A stretch of DNA of 64,000 nucleotides from Platycnemis pennipes. Lineage: Eukaryota; Arthropoda; Insecta; Odonata; Platycnemididae. Shown here one piece after another: positions 46,478 to 57,305 of this stretch; the stretch's first letter is position 1; every line of letters begins with the position of its first letter. The notes below the pieces were generated by a model that did not search any database, had not been told where the DNA came from, and worked only from the letters and a program-made list of their open reading frames with translations. A program made the position numbers and the translations under genes. The stretch covers positions 105,499,027 to 105,563,026 of the forward strand of contig OW121856.1 in NCBI GenBank assembly GCA_933228895.1. Direction: 5' to 3'.

Positions 46478-47815
46478 TCATCCTGCCAACCTACGCGGAA
46501 GGAAATCCGGAACCATGCAGAGAGAAAAGAATCCAATTGGTGTACAGTATCTAACTACAAAGGTGGTATTACTTAGCAGCGTGATGCTGAAGACCGAGTA
46601 GAGAATGAGAATTTGGCCGGACTACTTTTAGAATCTCAGTTGAAGTCTCACAAATACAGTAAACTCTTGCAACCACCGGGAAGTGGTGTTCCCACTAATA
46701 GTAGTAAAAACAATCCATGGAAGGCATCCAAAGTGCCCGCAGTGAAAAAGAAGAATCCATTTGCTGAATATTATGAAACGATACAATCGTATGAAGATCC
46801 AACACAGTGGAATCTTTCCATATTAAAAGAAGGACACAACTTTGTGTTTTCTAACGATTTACTGCATAAAATATTACCGGATTCTGTAATTATATCAGGT
46901 AAACTTATATACTGTACGTAACTTATGTTGTGCCATTCTTTTAATTATGAAACAAAATGAAATAAACTCCATCAATTTTATCCACTGCTTGAAATCACTT
47001 CGAAAGCATGGATCACGCGCAAAACACGCGGTTCCACGACAGGTTTTTCAGGCTAACGAGTCAATCAATGAGAACGGTTTCCAACCTTCTCCCAGAGCCT
47101 ACAAAGCATCGAGGGTGCCCACAGTGAAAAAGAAGAATCCATTTGACTGAACATTTGAATTTCAGTATATAGTTTTTTATATATGCCAACCCACGCGGTA
47201 TAATTCCCACCTTATGTCAAGATGACATAAGGTGGGAATTATATAAAGGACAGAATAATTTTATACTTATTCAATATATAAGTTTGGAATTATATATAAA
47301 TAATTCCATACTTATTCCACCATACTTATCAGCGTGATGCTAAAGACAAAAATAGTCGCGTAACATTTTATATTGACAAATATAAATGATAATTCCCAGC
47401 TTACAGTTGTCGATTGGTCAAAAGAGAACCACAGTCGATCAAAAGCAAGCAGCTTCCATAGTATTGACGGTTGGCTATTGTAAAGGAAGGCATCCAAAGT
47501 GCCCACAGTGAAAAAGAAGAATCCATTTGGCTGAAAATCATGAAACGATATATTCGTATGAAGATCTAAAAAGGTGGAATATTTCCATATTAAAAGAAGG
47601 ACACATTTTGAGTTTTACATTCTAAAAGTCCTACAACGAAACTGTTGTCATCCTGCCAACCTACGCGGAAGGAAACCCGAAACAATGCAGAGAGAAAGGA
47701 ATCCAATTGGTGTACAGTATCTAACTGCAAAGGTGGTATTACTTATCAGCGTGATGCTGAAGACAGAGTTAAAATTAAGAATTTGGCTGGGCTACCTTCA
47801 GAATCCTATTGGCAG
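46467..47815 (+). repeat. shuffled, partly coding-like modules of unknown origin
   Basis: Module A (46467-46635: TCATCCTGCCAACCTACGCG, then ACAGTATCTAACTACAAAGG) recurs at 47635-47815 and in part at 47323-47350. Module B (46719-46860: AGTGAAAAAGAAGAATCCAT, then TTAAAAGAAGGACACA) recurs at 47484-47630 and in part at 47104-47150. The best frame at 46613-46921 reads SKVPAVKKKNPFAEYYETIQ and WNLSILKEGHNFVFSNDLLH and ends near a TCAG|GTAAAC donor-like site. I do not recognise the protein. It could be an exonised or captured host gene fragment carried by a transposon. Confidence 0.6.
47199..47243. repeat. perfect 21-bp hairpin, 3-nt loop
   Basis: The arm TATAATTCCCACCTTATGTC+A is followed by AGA and its exact complement. 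It lies among the shuffled modules. Tight loop and perfect arms. Confidence 0.95.
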
Positions 47816-48049
47816 TCCATTTGCCCGTCCTATTGGCAGTTACGTCGACAGTATAATTGACAGGAGAAAACGATGAACAGAGATCGATCTGTTGACATAG
47901 ATCCCACGCTTTATGTCAGCAGATTGGTCGGTTGGCTGCGAGCAGACCCGATTCTGGGACTTCGTGGATAATTCCCACCTCGCCGAATGAAAATGACGCA
48001 ATGAATTACAACAAGAGGCGCGATTTAAATGATTCGAGGGAAGAAATGA

Positions 48050-48600
48050 CATGTACTCGACACCCTGCAAGCCACCGCGAGGGTGTGTGGCAGGGGGTGA
48101 AGATCACCAAGCATACACTACTAACATGCAAACTAGCAACTATATTGTCTCATGCAACTTGATTGTTAGTATTTAAGGGTAGTATTTAAGGGTAGTATTT
48201 AAGGGTTAGTATTTAAGGGAGTATTTAAGGGGTAAGACATACATCATGCACTACAGAATACTCTTAAAATATTTCCCCTACCTATCCCTTTCCTATGCTG
48301 CCTATTCTGTTCTCTTATAGTACAGGGGAAAATGCCATTTTGAATCTATCGGTAAGACAGTCTATCTCTCTAATCTTATTTGGCTGGTCGAATCTAGCAT
48401 AATACGCTGGTTTTTTTTACATCTTCAGTAAAACTATCCGATTGAAATGTGTCTAATAGATTTAATCTGTACTTTAACCTACGCTCTGATAATGATTTCC
48501 ACCCTAATTCTTTTATTAATTCTGAAACGCTAATCAACCTATCGTAACACCTTTTAACGAACCTAACTGCTCTACGCTGCCTACTGTAAATGACATGGGT
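48050..48600 (-). mobile_element. L2/CR1-type LINE family B 3' end with minisatellite
   Basis: Minus strand: QRRAVRFVKRCYDRLISVSE, LIKELGWKSLSERRLKYRLN, then decay, IREQNRQHRKG, the 3' untranslated region and hairpin at 48060-48100. The untranslated region has an array of AGTATTTAAGGG units at 48169-48232. Confidence 0.82.
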
Positions 48601-49336
48601 GTCTCTTAAAGTTGTCGATTGGCGCACATTTGATGCGTAATTCGAACAGGGGCATCAACGGGGTACCGCAACGCACTTTCCGCGAACGCCCGACTTCACT
48701 CGCGGAGATTCGAATCCAGAGACAGCGACCCTTAAAAAAAAAGTAACGAAACTTCAATCTTCCGGGACCGACCGCCATTAACCGGTCGAAACGACAAAGT
48801 TGCCGCGTCAAAATGGGGGTCAATCAGTCAAGAATTGACTCGAGACTCGCCGGATGACGCGTGACATGCGTCGACGTCACTTCCGGCTGGCCATTCGAGA
48901 GGAAGGCATGATCCCCTTTCGCCCGCAAGCTCTCTGAAAGCAATTTTTGGGGGCCCACGGAGGACGCGTGCAATGCCCCTGGGAAAGGGGGGGGGGCTTG
49001 TGACGGCGGGCGGCTTGCGCCAGCCGATCGTCATTTGGGGGAGGGAGTGAGAGAGAAATACGATACCGGCGCAATGTGAGGAGGAGAGGAGGAGATCGCC
49101 GGCCGCCACACGGCAAGCGGTGGCACCGTGGCTCGCCCCGCCCCCTGCCACGCAAAAGAGAACCACAGTCGGTGAAACATGGTCATGGTCAGCTTGGACA
49201 CAGCACACACACACTCTCAGACACACACACACTCAAACAATTGCGAGTCTCTCGAAACTCGGGCGAGATAGAGGATGGGTAGTTTTGCCACCTCACTGCA
49301 CACGCGACACCGACTGCGGTTAAGACTGGCGGAGTC
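48601..49336. other. GC-rich stretch and CA microsatellite, no recognised gene
   Basis: 48640-49190 is CpG-rich with overlapping open frames (134 codons minus strand) lacking known domains. 49199-49236 is a CA-rich microsatellite. Confidence 0.35.
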
Positions 49337-50175
49337 GACCAGATAAACAAGATCAGAGAGATAGATCGCCGTACAGCATAGAAAAGGGATAGATAGGAGA
49401 ACTGTCATTAGAGTAGTCTGCAGTGCATGATGCACGTATTAACAACCAATTCCTTTATTACTATGCAGATACTAATATAGAGTAAGTATAATATATAGGG
49501 CTCACCACATAGGGCAAAACTGTTGTACGTTTAGGATGTAGTACTGGAAGGTTTCCATAGATGGCGAGGGAAGAATTTTTCGCGTTACGTCAAAAACGAT
49601 ATATACATATAGATTCCATTGATTTATTTTTTTCTAATCAACTTAGGCGGCAAAATCGAGAAGTGTCCTGTAGTCTGGTCCTTGCAGCGGTGGTTTATGT
49701 GCTTTTAATGAAACAACAAGGAATACCTCCTGTCACAAGATATGACTGCTTTAATAGTGGGAGAAATATTAACTTATCATTGTGACTGTTGACGTTAGGT
49801 AAAGTAATATCGCACCATTATAATAAAGTAACAAAACTACAACAATATCATCAGTTATGCGCTGATTAAATCAATTAGACAAAAGAAAGCAATAGAAGCG
49901 ATATACGTCGTTTGCGACGTAACGCAAATAAATTCTTACCGCGCCATCTATGAAAACCTTCCAGCCCTACGTCCAAAACGTATAACAGTTGTGCGGTGAT
50001 GCCTCAATATTATACTGATTCTATGATACTAACCATCTAGCTACATGTGGCCCTATTATCTAGCAAGTTTCCATGTAGTTGCCTAGTTGCATGTCAATAG
50101 TGCATGTTCGGTCATCTTCACACCCTGCCACACACTCGCGGTGGCGGCTTGCGGTGCATTGCGTAGACGTAGATA
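49337..50175 (+). mobile_element. L2/CR1-type LINE family B 3' end, interrupted by a MITE
   Basis: 49337-49475 (family B FDQINKIREID then the 3' untranslated region with ATGATGCACGTATTAAC) continues at 50025-50175 (GATACTAACCATCTAG to the degenerate hairpin and GTAGACGTAGAT tail). The gap is a 549-bp MITE with an 8-bp duplication. Confidence 0.8.
49476..50024. mobile_element. 549-bp MITE with ~105-bp imperfect inverted ends
   Basis: The left arm (AGTATAATAT, CAAAACTGTTGTACGTTT, CTGGAAGGTTTCCATAGATG) is mirrored by the right arm (CATCTATGAAAACCTTCCAG, AAACGTATAACAGTTGTGC, ATATTATACTGATTC). It is flanked by GATACTAA at 49468-49475 and 50025-50032. An internal 74-codon frame (49561-49785) has no known domain. 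Confidence 0.88.
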
Positions 50176-52830
50176 ATTCTGGGATGAAATGTTTTGCGAG
50201 GCATGTACATTCTCGTCATCAGCCCTTGTAGGCCTTTTAAATATATGTTGTAGAGTTAGGTGGCATGCCGTTGATATAAATAAATGGAGCATCCTATTTC
50301 CCTCACGCCTCGGGTGAATGCCGAGCCATTAAGCCATCCCAGGAGGAAAAGAGTTCCAGCTACCTGCTCCAATATCACTGCTACATGCTCCAAACCCAAT
50401 TGTCATCTGTTAATTTGAACGCTACCCTGAAGAGGCAAATGCCTAAACAGGGAGACCATGTAAATCATATTTCTGTAATACTTCTTCTCACTTTCTGCTT
50501 GTTATACATTGGTCCAATAAACACTTGTTTGAATTGAATTGAATATTTTTCGTGCTAAGAACTTAAACGCGGACGACGCCCACCAATTGTAGCGCGCGAC
50601 TGACGGCCAGGCAAAAATACTGACGCTTAACAGGACCATCCAAATTGAAGACTGGCTCTTCTTATTTCAACTCGAGATGAACCTGTCCAAATCCTCCAAA
50701 CTATGAATTACATTCAAGCAATCTAAAGTCGATAGCGTCAGAAGACGCACCTTCACTCTTTGCTACACATGATTTCCACTAACGACAAAAGCTATTATGA
50801 TTAGTAAGTAATTAAGTATTAGGAAGTATGAGTATGACTAGACGAAAAACTTTCGACCATATCCAAACCAGTCTCTAAAATATCCCCAAAAGTAAAATGG
50901 CCCTTCTACGCCTTCGCAATACAGTGCGCGACACTGCGATGGTGTGTGGCTGGGGGTGAAAATCACCAAACACAGTTGCAGTACTTACATGCAACTAATT
51001 ATTCTATTTCCTCCATCTAAGACTTTTTTCATTCCTACTGACAATTTTAAATACCCGCTAATCATAATCACATTAAAAAATTCCGCAGTCGAAATCAAAC
51101 TCCGAATTCCTAAATTTCCAAAAGATCTTACTCAGACAACTGACGTGAACCATCTGCTTCGACCTTCCCCAACAAAAACCCCGGTGACTACAGAAAGGAA
51201 CAAGATATTTTAAGAAGACTCCCAACTCTATTTCTCCCATCAAATAATAGTAAAGCGTAGCTCAACTCACTTCGAATTTCCGTGGAGCTTTAACAACCTC
51301 TTACTTGGAACCAACACATCCTAACATTTCTGACCACTTCAACTTCAAAAAACAAGATAAGACCCTAATCTTTCTGAACACTCTCTGTACATATTATATC
51401 CTACATAAATCCCAACGTCATTTCTCACTGAGGAATCCTTCACCAATACTCCAACTAGGAATTCCACAAAGAGCAAAAAAGTATGGTGATAGAGTACTTC
51501 CACGTGTTCGCAGTATAATTGTCAATTCCAGATTCTTAATATTAGAGATATTTTTTAAAATCATACATCTACCGATTTTAAGCTGTACGCTTTAATGGAA
51601 TATCCCTGCTATGCTTTGAACCTTCCAGGAAACGCCTTTCCTTCAATTTTCCTGTATTTTGTTTCCAGAATACAACCTTCCCCTCTCCATTCCACTCCCA
51701 ACGGCAATGACACTAACATGACCCTTCTTCTTTCACTAGCAATGGAGGTACAATAGTCAATTTCCGTATTTTAACTTATGTGCAAATTAGATGCAGTTAT
51801 TTTATCGAACTTATCAATGCAGTTTCCCAGATCCCTTTTTATAAATCTACCAAAATATTCTTCTTAAAGTACTTCCTCGTAATTGACAGTGGGTCGTATC
51901 TCCGAGATACTCACTGGATTCTGTGTTACTTCGCTGAACGTCAGTTTAAAATATAAAATTGAATGCAATTTCATTTGCTTTGAGTAGCTCCAAAGTAATA
52001 CGATAAAACGTATGTAAAGTTTGTACAACGATGAACGCCCTCCGTGACTTTATTTTCCAGACATATAGGACATTCAATCTTTACCTCTGTTTCCTCGCAT
52101 ATTTCAACCGACATATTTGCATTTTAAAATTATTAACGTTTCTTTCCCTGTATTTCTATTCTTTTAGCTTATATACGGGAATCACGCACCAAGAAAGGCA
52201 GTAAACTATGGAACACCATGCCATGAAATGATTAACTGTTCACCGCTCAATAAGTTATCGCTCATGTTAACCTATTTCGTAGACAAGTTCATGCATCCAA
52301 ATAATATACATACAAGTATACATAATGAATTTGCTGCTCTTATCAAAATTCAGTATGTTTGAATCCGGTATCCAAAGTTTACCATATTCCGCAGTTTGTT
52401 ATCCCAAGTTTACCTTATTCTGCTGTTTGTGAAAGGAGCTATTCAACGGCATAATGCTGAAAACACTTTTAACGCCGTCCTAAGGAGCGAATACGTAAAA
52501 AATAACGAGTCGAATTTCCTGTGAATGTTTGCAACTTCTTAGTCATTTAATTTCTATAAGTATATTTTCTGCACGGCAAGGTAATCCCATAAAATAAATA
52601 TATAAGCGTACGTAGGTACTCAGGATTCAGGGGTAAAGCAAACTACTTAACACCATTATTGAACAACCGAATCAGTAGAATGTGGTCATACAACTACTAA
52701 AATATATTACAGTGTGATTAAATAAGTATCGTTGTAATCATTTCCGATCCATATAGTGCGATCCTGCCTCTTCGTCTTCAAACACGTTACGTTCATTTCC
52801 ACCTCCATTTGCAAAACAAACCTTCTTTCT
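50176..52830. other. AT-rich stretch, nearly featureless
   Basis: No gene or intact repeat recognised over 2.6 kb, apart from a degenerate minus-strand LINE tail at about 50925-50970 (GATGGTGTGTGGCTGGGGGT). Open frames stay below 100 codons. This is the cleanest intronic block in the window. Confidence 0.45.
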
Positions 52831-52836
52831 ACTATT

Positions 52837-52990
52837 ACTTGCGTTCACACGCCCCTAAACTACCAGTAACTGGCGCCAACCATAGTAACTCAATCGTGGT
52901 AGAAAAGTTTAACCGGGTTAGCGGCAACTTGCGTTCACACGGCCAATTTTTAACCATGGTAAACCTTCATATTACTAATCTAATTTGGTG
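52837..52990. repeat. duplicated GCGTTCACACG motif
   Basis: ACTTGCGTTCACACG occurs at 52837-52851 and again at 52927-52941. Such motifs resemble the ends of other elements here, so this is probably a remnant of a small DNA element. Confidence 0.5.
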
Positions 52991-53049
52991 TAGATCACCT
53001 TTCAGTACTGTTGCTAATATCAGTTCGATTTAAAACAGACTTGCGTAAA

Positions 53050-53097
53050 GGTGCCACACACCCTCGCGGTGGCCTGCAGGGTATCGTGCAAATGTAG
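53050..53097 (+). mobile_element. LINE 3' tail only
   Basis: GTGCCACACACCCTCGCGGT, then GGCCTGCAGGGTATCGTG and AATGTAGATAG: about 48 bp of a family B 3' end. Confidence 0.7.
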
Positions 53098-53182
53098 ATA
53101 GGAAAACGACAGGCACAACGCGAACAAAGGATCCAAGATCCCGCCCATGTTCACCAACGTGACACATGACATGCAGTCACTA

Positions 53183-54092
53183 AGAGTTACATAAGTGAAA
53201 TAATGGTTCAAGTTAATCGTAAACTAGGCTTCATAAAAAGAGTACTGGGTAAGTGTGACGATCATGTACGAGAAATCAGCTGCTTTTCCGTTTATTTATT
53301 TATTTATTTATTTAATGCAGTCCAAAAACAGCACAAGGCCAATTACAAAGGACTAATAATAACAAAGAAAACAGTTAACAAACAGTAAACAAAATGTAGA
53401 CAACAATGACAAAACAATATTCAACAGAATTATCAAATAACAAACAAAATGTTGACCTCATGCGAAATATGGTGCCAGTGTATGAGATCCCTACGAAATC
53501 GGTCTAAATAACGAACTTGAACGTGTGCAGCGAAGATCGGCAAGATTTAGTAAAGGGACGGTATGATAACCTTATTAGCGTAACCAGTCTATTAAATGAA
53601 TTAAAATGGGAATCATTGTCAGATCGCAGGTTGAAATTTAGACTTAATCTCTTCCACAAATTCCAAGACCATTATTTCAGTAACGATGTTAAAAGTATTT
53701 TGCGAACCCCAACTTACTATGGTAGACTGGACCATAATCACATAATTAGAGGAACTGATTGCCGAACTGACAGATTCAAAATGTCCTTTTTTCATTGCAC
53801 AATTAGGGATATGAATAACGGTAAATATATCCAATACGACTGTAGCGATAGATAAAATTGGTAGCTGCATGTTAGTATAAGGACTTGAAGGTAACCCAAC
53901 TAACAGCATGTTTTTGCATGTTTTCTTTGCTATTATTATCTTTTTTTAAATAGTGAAGTTCTGACTAGTATATTAATACTATTCCTTTTTTATGCATGAT
54001 ACGTAGTGCACGTTTGGTGAGAAATCACCCCCTGCCCCTTTGGTGAGAAATCACCTTAGTGGTGGCTCGCAGGGTATTATGTAGATGTAGAG
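53183..54092 (+). mobile_element. L2/CR1-type LINE family A 3' end with a retroposon insertion
   Basis: Reads VQVNRKLGFIKRVLGKCDDH to SCFS, is broken at 53290-53455 by foreign sequence, and resumes GLNNELERVQRRSARF, with one extra base (AGATTTAGTAAAGGG) shifting the frame. It runs through NELKWESLSDRRLKFRLNLF and IRDMNNGKYIQY to the tail at 54092. TTTGGTGAGAAATCACC is duplicated just before the hairpin. Confidence 0.83.
53290..53455 (-). mobile_element. short retroposon with (TAAA)n tail, inserted in LINE
   Basis: On the minus strand it ends in repeated TAAA units (plus-strand TTTATTTATTTATTTATTTA, 53293-53313). The interior has ACAGTTAACAAACAGTAAAC. Eight to ten bases of the host LINE are lost at the site. 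Source family not recognised. Confidence 0.55.
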
Positions 54093-54171
54093 TTTATGAC
54101 TAGTTAGTTCCACCGCTATTCGTACAAATCGGTTCTATATCGTTTATCCGCATAGTTTTAGCATAAAATAC

Positions 54172-54600
54172 TAGGGATGGGTCGGTTCCACTTTTCTTCG
54201 GTTCCGGTTCGGTTCTTAACTTCGGTTCTCGGTTCCGATTCTCGGTTCCGATTCTCGGTTCCGGTTCTTAATTTACCACTTACTTTGCATTGCTCAATGG
54301 TAAGATAAGGTAATCAATAATCATTTTCAGAGACATACTGCTTGAAAAAGAATACTTCATTATATTTTTGTGTATTGTCATTTTAACGACTGAATTAGAA
54401 TAATTCGCGACTTTGAAGCATTTAAGTACACTATTTCACCAGGTTTTAATGTGAAGCCTCCCACTTTCGGAGTGTGAGTAGGTTTCAAATTGGTTTTCGC
54501 GCCAATTATTTCGGTACCGATTATTTTTGGCCTCGGTTCCGGTTCTAAGCTCAAGAACCGGTGGAACCGAGAACCGAAGAACCGAACCGACCCATCCCTA
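54172..54600. mobile_element. hAT-type MITE, 429 bp, second copy
   Basis: TAGGGATGGGTCGGTTCCAC at the left, GAACCGACCCATCCCTA at the right, with a perfect 8-bp duplication TAAAATAC at 54164-54171 and 54601-54608. It is inverted relative to the copy at 42821-43235, with close sequence match. Confidence 0.95.
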
Positions 54601-54630
54601 TAAAATACTATGTTTTACTCATTTCACTTC

Positions 54631-54813
54631 AAGGACTTGAAGCTAACCCAACTACTAGCAAGTTTGCTTTGCTATTTTTATTTTTTTTGCATAGTGAAGT
54701 TTAGAACAGTATATAAATACTAATCCTTATTTATGCATGATATGTAGTGCATGCTTGGTGAAAATTCACCCCCTGCCACACACCTTTGTGCAGGGTATTA
54801 TGTAGATATAGAT
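54631..54813 (+). mobile_element. LINE family A 3' untranslated end
   Basis: AAGGACTTGAAGCTAACCCA through the truncated hairpin (CCCTGCCACACACCTTTGTG then GCAGGG, the GTGGCTT part lost) to TGTAGATATAGATATAG. Confidence 0.75.
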
Positions 54814-55611
54814 ATAGAAAGTTCACCATTAAACCAGGGGCGGCGACAACCTCGCGAATGGTTCGAAAGACGCGAGACGGAGAAGACCACTTGGTGGACA
54901 TATTCGAGCCATGCGGTCGAGGGGAGAGCCGCGGGGGTCAACCCCAGTGACCTCCGATTCGAGGAGGCTCGAGTCTCGCAAGCCGGCTTCTTCTGTGGGG
55001 AGGGCAAAGGCGTGGGCGGGTGCCCACCCCCTCCCGTCCGTGAAGGTCACGGGGGGCGAGAGCCCCCAAGAAGACTGCTCCGAGGCGCGCGAGGCAGCGC
55101 TATTCATTTCACCCGCGGCAACCGTTCATCGCGTTCATACTGCTGCGCATGGAATACGTAATCGTGGCTAGCAATGCACTCGGGATGCGGCAAAAATGTT
55201 GGAAGAAAAAACTCGCATCCATCTCCGTCGCCGGATTCGAAACAGTGCTGTTGCCTCCTTCGAGGAACGCGTTCGGTGGACCGACGGAGACTGCCGTGGG
55301 AGAGCTTTTGGCGCTGCAGTTCGCTGCCCAGGTGACCGCTAGGGACAGGATGGGAGGAGAAGCAGAGGTCACGCGGGCCGAGTAACGGAGGGAGGCGCTC
55401 GGAGCGCCAACCAAGCGCGGTCGAGTGGAGCCGGAACCAAAGGCGGAGGAGGATGCGTCGGAAGGAAAGGACTCCGATGCGAAAGACTGCGCAGCCAACA
55501 ACGTCGGCGATCTTCGAATCACGGAAGGACACGCTCCATCCGTCGGAATTCCTGACTCCTCACACCACATAATCCCTGCATCATAGAGCCATTAATCCAT
55601 GCTGCACTTGG
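54814..55611. other. CpG-rich island with open frames on both strands, no recognised gene
   Basis: About 54840-55560 is strongly GC- and CpG-rich. Plus-strand frames of 136 codons (54751-55161) and 78 codons, and a minus-strand frame of 153 codons (55570-55109), overlap and have no recognisable domain. Long frames are expected by chance in such composition. Confidence 0.4.
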
Positions 55612-55886
55612 AATATGCATCATCTACATGTACATAATACGCTGCAAGCCACCATAAAGGTGTGTGGCAGGGGGTGAACTCTCACCAAACATGCACTACA
55701 TATCTTGCATAACAAGGATTAGTACTTGCGTAGGTACTGTTCAAAACTACGCTATTTAAAAAAAGGTAAAAATAGCAAAACATACATGAAAGAACATTCT
55801 GTTAGTTGGGTTAGCTTCAAGTCCTTATACCAACATGCAGTTACCAATGTTATCCATTGCTACACTCGTACTGGATATATTTAACC
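55612..55886 (-). mobile_element. LINE family A 3' untranslated end, left arm of an inverted pair
   Basis: Complement of the family A end: tail and hairpin at 55619-55670, then through CAACATGCAGTTACCAATG to the coding end. It is head-to-head with the next feature. Confidence 0.82.
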
Positions 55887-56182
55887 TTTTGTCCTTTTTT
55901 CCTCGCACAGTTAGGGATATGATGGTAAATATAGGCAGTACGAGTGTAGCAATGGATAACATTGGTAGCTGCATGTTGGTATAAGGACTTGAAGCTAACC
56001 AACTAACAGCATGTTTTTGCATGTATGCTTTGCTATATTTATCTTTTCTTAAATAGTTCAGTTTAGAACAGTATATAAATACTAATCCTTTTTTATGCAT
56101 GATATATAGTGAATGTTTGGTGAGAATTCACCCCTTGCCAAAGACCTTTATGGTGGCTTGCAGGGTATTATGTAGATGTAGA
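55887..56182 (+). mobile_element. LINE family A 3' end, right arm of an inverted pair
   Basis: CCTTTTTTCCTCGCACAGTT, then the 3' untranslated region, hairpin (ACCCCTTGCCAAAGACC...) and TGTAGATGTAGATG. It mirrors 55612-55886, so the two form a palindrome of about 560 bp. Confidence 0.84.
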
Positions 56183-56264
56183 TGATCCCTCTGGAACGCC
56201 CTATTCGAACACTTCTTGCTGTCTTCCTTCATCATCCTCCTCCAAATCTGAACCTAATTTTAGA

Positions 56265-56430
56265 AAATATCTAAGTTTCCCTTGTTAGACCTCATTTGGA
56301 AAACGCTGCCAGTGTATGGGACCCTTACGAAATAATACCTAAACAATGAAGTTGAAAGTGTTCAGCGAAGATCGACAAGATTTGTAAAGAAATGGTATGA
56401 TCACTATATTAGCGTAACCAGTCTATTATT
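56265..56430 (+). mobile_element. LINE family A fragment upstream of an RTE piece
   Basis: FPLLDLIWKTLPVYG-like and VESVQRRSTRFVKKWYDHYI, SVTSLL: family A polymerase C-terminus, ending abruptly at an RTE fragment in the same orientation. Confidence 0.7.
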
Positions 56431-56880
56431 ACATTGAAGAGGTGAAAGTGTTCTGTAACCTTGGAAGCCAAGTAACTGACGATGGACGAAGCAAGAAAAA
56501 AAGTGTGTAGAATAGCCCACGCAAAGAGGGCATTCTATCAAAAGAGGAATATACTTACAGCTGGAAATAAAAGCGTAGAAATAAGGAAACAATTCATCAG
56601 GACGTATATTTGGAGCATGTTTCTTTGCGGCAGTGAGGCATGGACGATGACAGCAGCGGAAAAGAAAAGGGTGGAAGCATTCGAAATGTGGTGCTACAGA
56701 AGAATTATGAAGATTAAATGGATCGACAGAGTAAGTAGCGAAGAAGTCCTAAGAATAGTGGGAGAAAAGAGAAGTCTTCTGAATACCCTGAGAAGAAGAC
56801 GGGACAACTTAATCGGACACATCATGAGACATGATTACCCGATGAAGACATTAGTTGAAGGACGACTGGACGGGAAGATC
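56431..56880 (+). mobile_element. RTE-type LINE fragment between two family A pieces
   Basis: CNLGSQVTDDGRSKKKVCR, then AHAKRAFYQKRNILTAGNKS, VEIRKQFIRTYIWSMFLCGS, AFEMWCYRRIMKIKWIDRVS and RRRDNLIGHIMRHDYPMKTL; 136 codons open from 56482. It represents the segment absent from the 45450 copy and lacks the RTE 3' end. Confidence 0.82.
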
Positions 56881-57305
56881 TTAATCTCTTAAATAAATTA
56901 AAAGTTATCATTTTCACTGATGACGTTAAAAATGTTTTGCGAACTCCAACTTACTATGATAAACTGGACCATGATCACAATATTAGAGAAATTGATTACC
57001 GAACTGACAGAATCTAAATATCCTTCTTTCCTCGTACAATTAGGGATATGAATAGCTGTAAATATATCCAATAGCATAAATACGAGTGTATCAATGGATA
57101 GCATATGTAGCTGCATGTTGGCATAATGACTTTAAGCTAACCCAACTAACAGGTTTTAATCGCATTCTTGCTTTGCTTTGTTATCTTTTTTTCAATGGTA
57201 TAGTTTAACAAGAATATTATCGCCAATTCTTTTATATGCATGATATTTAATGCAACACTGCCACGCAACTTTATGGGTGCTTGATGGGTGTCATTCAGAT
57301 GTAAA
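56881..57305 (+). mobile_element. LINE family A 3' end downstream of the RTE piece
   Basis: LNLLNKLKVIIFTDDVKNVL, RTPTYYDKLDHDHNIREIDY, then the 3' untranslated region and a degenerate tail (ATTCAGATGTAAA). About 18 codons of family A between SVTSLL and LNLLNK are missing at the site of the RTE piece. Confidence 0.75.

Noticed and set aside
49561..49785. 74-codon frame inside the 549-bp MITE as a gene
   Set aside because: It starts within the inverted repeat arm and has no domain; a chance frame.
55109..55570. 153-codon minus-strand frame
   Set aside because: Ser/Ala-rich, overlaps long frames on both strands in CpG-rich DNA; no recognisable domain.
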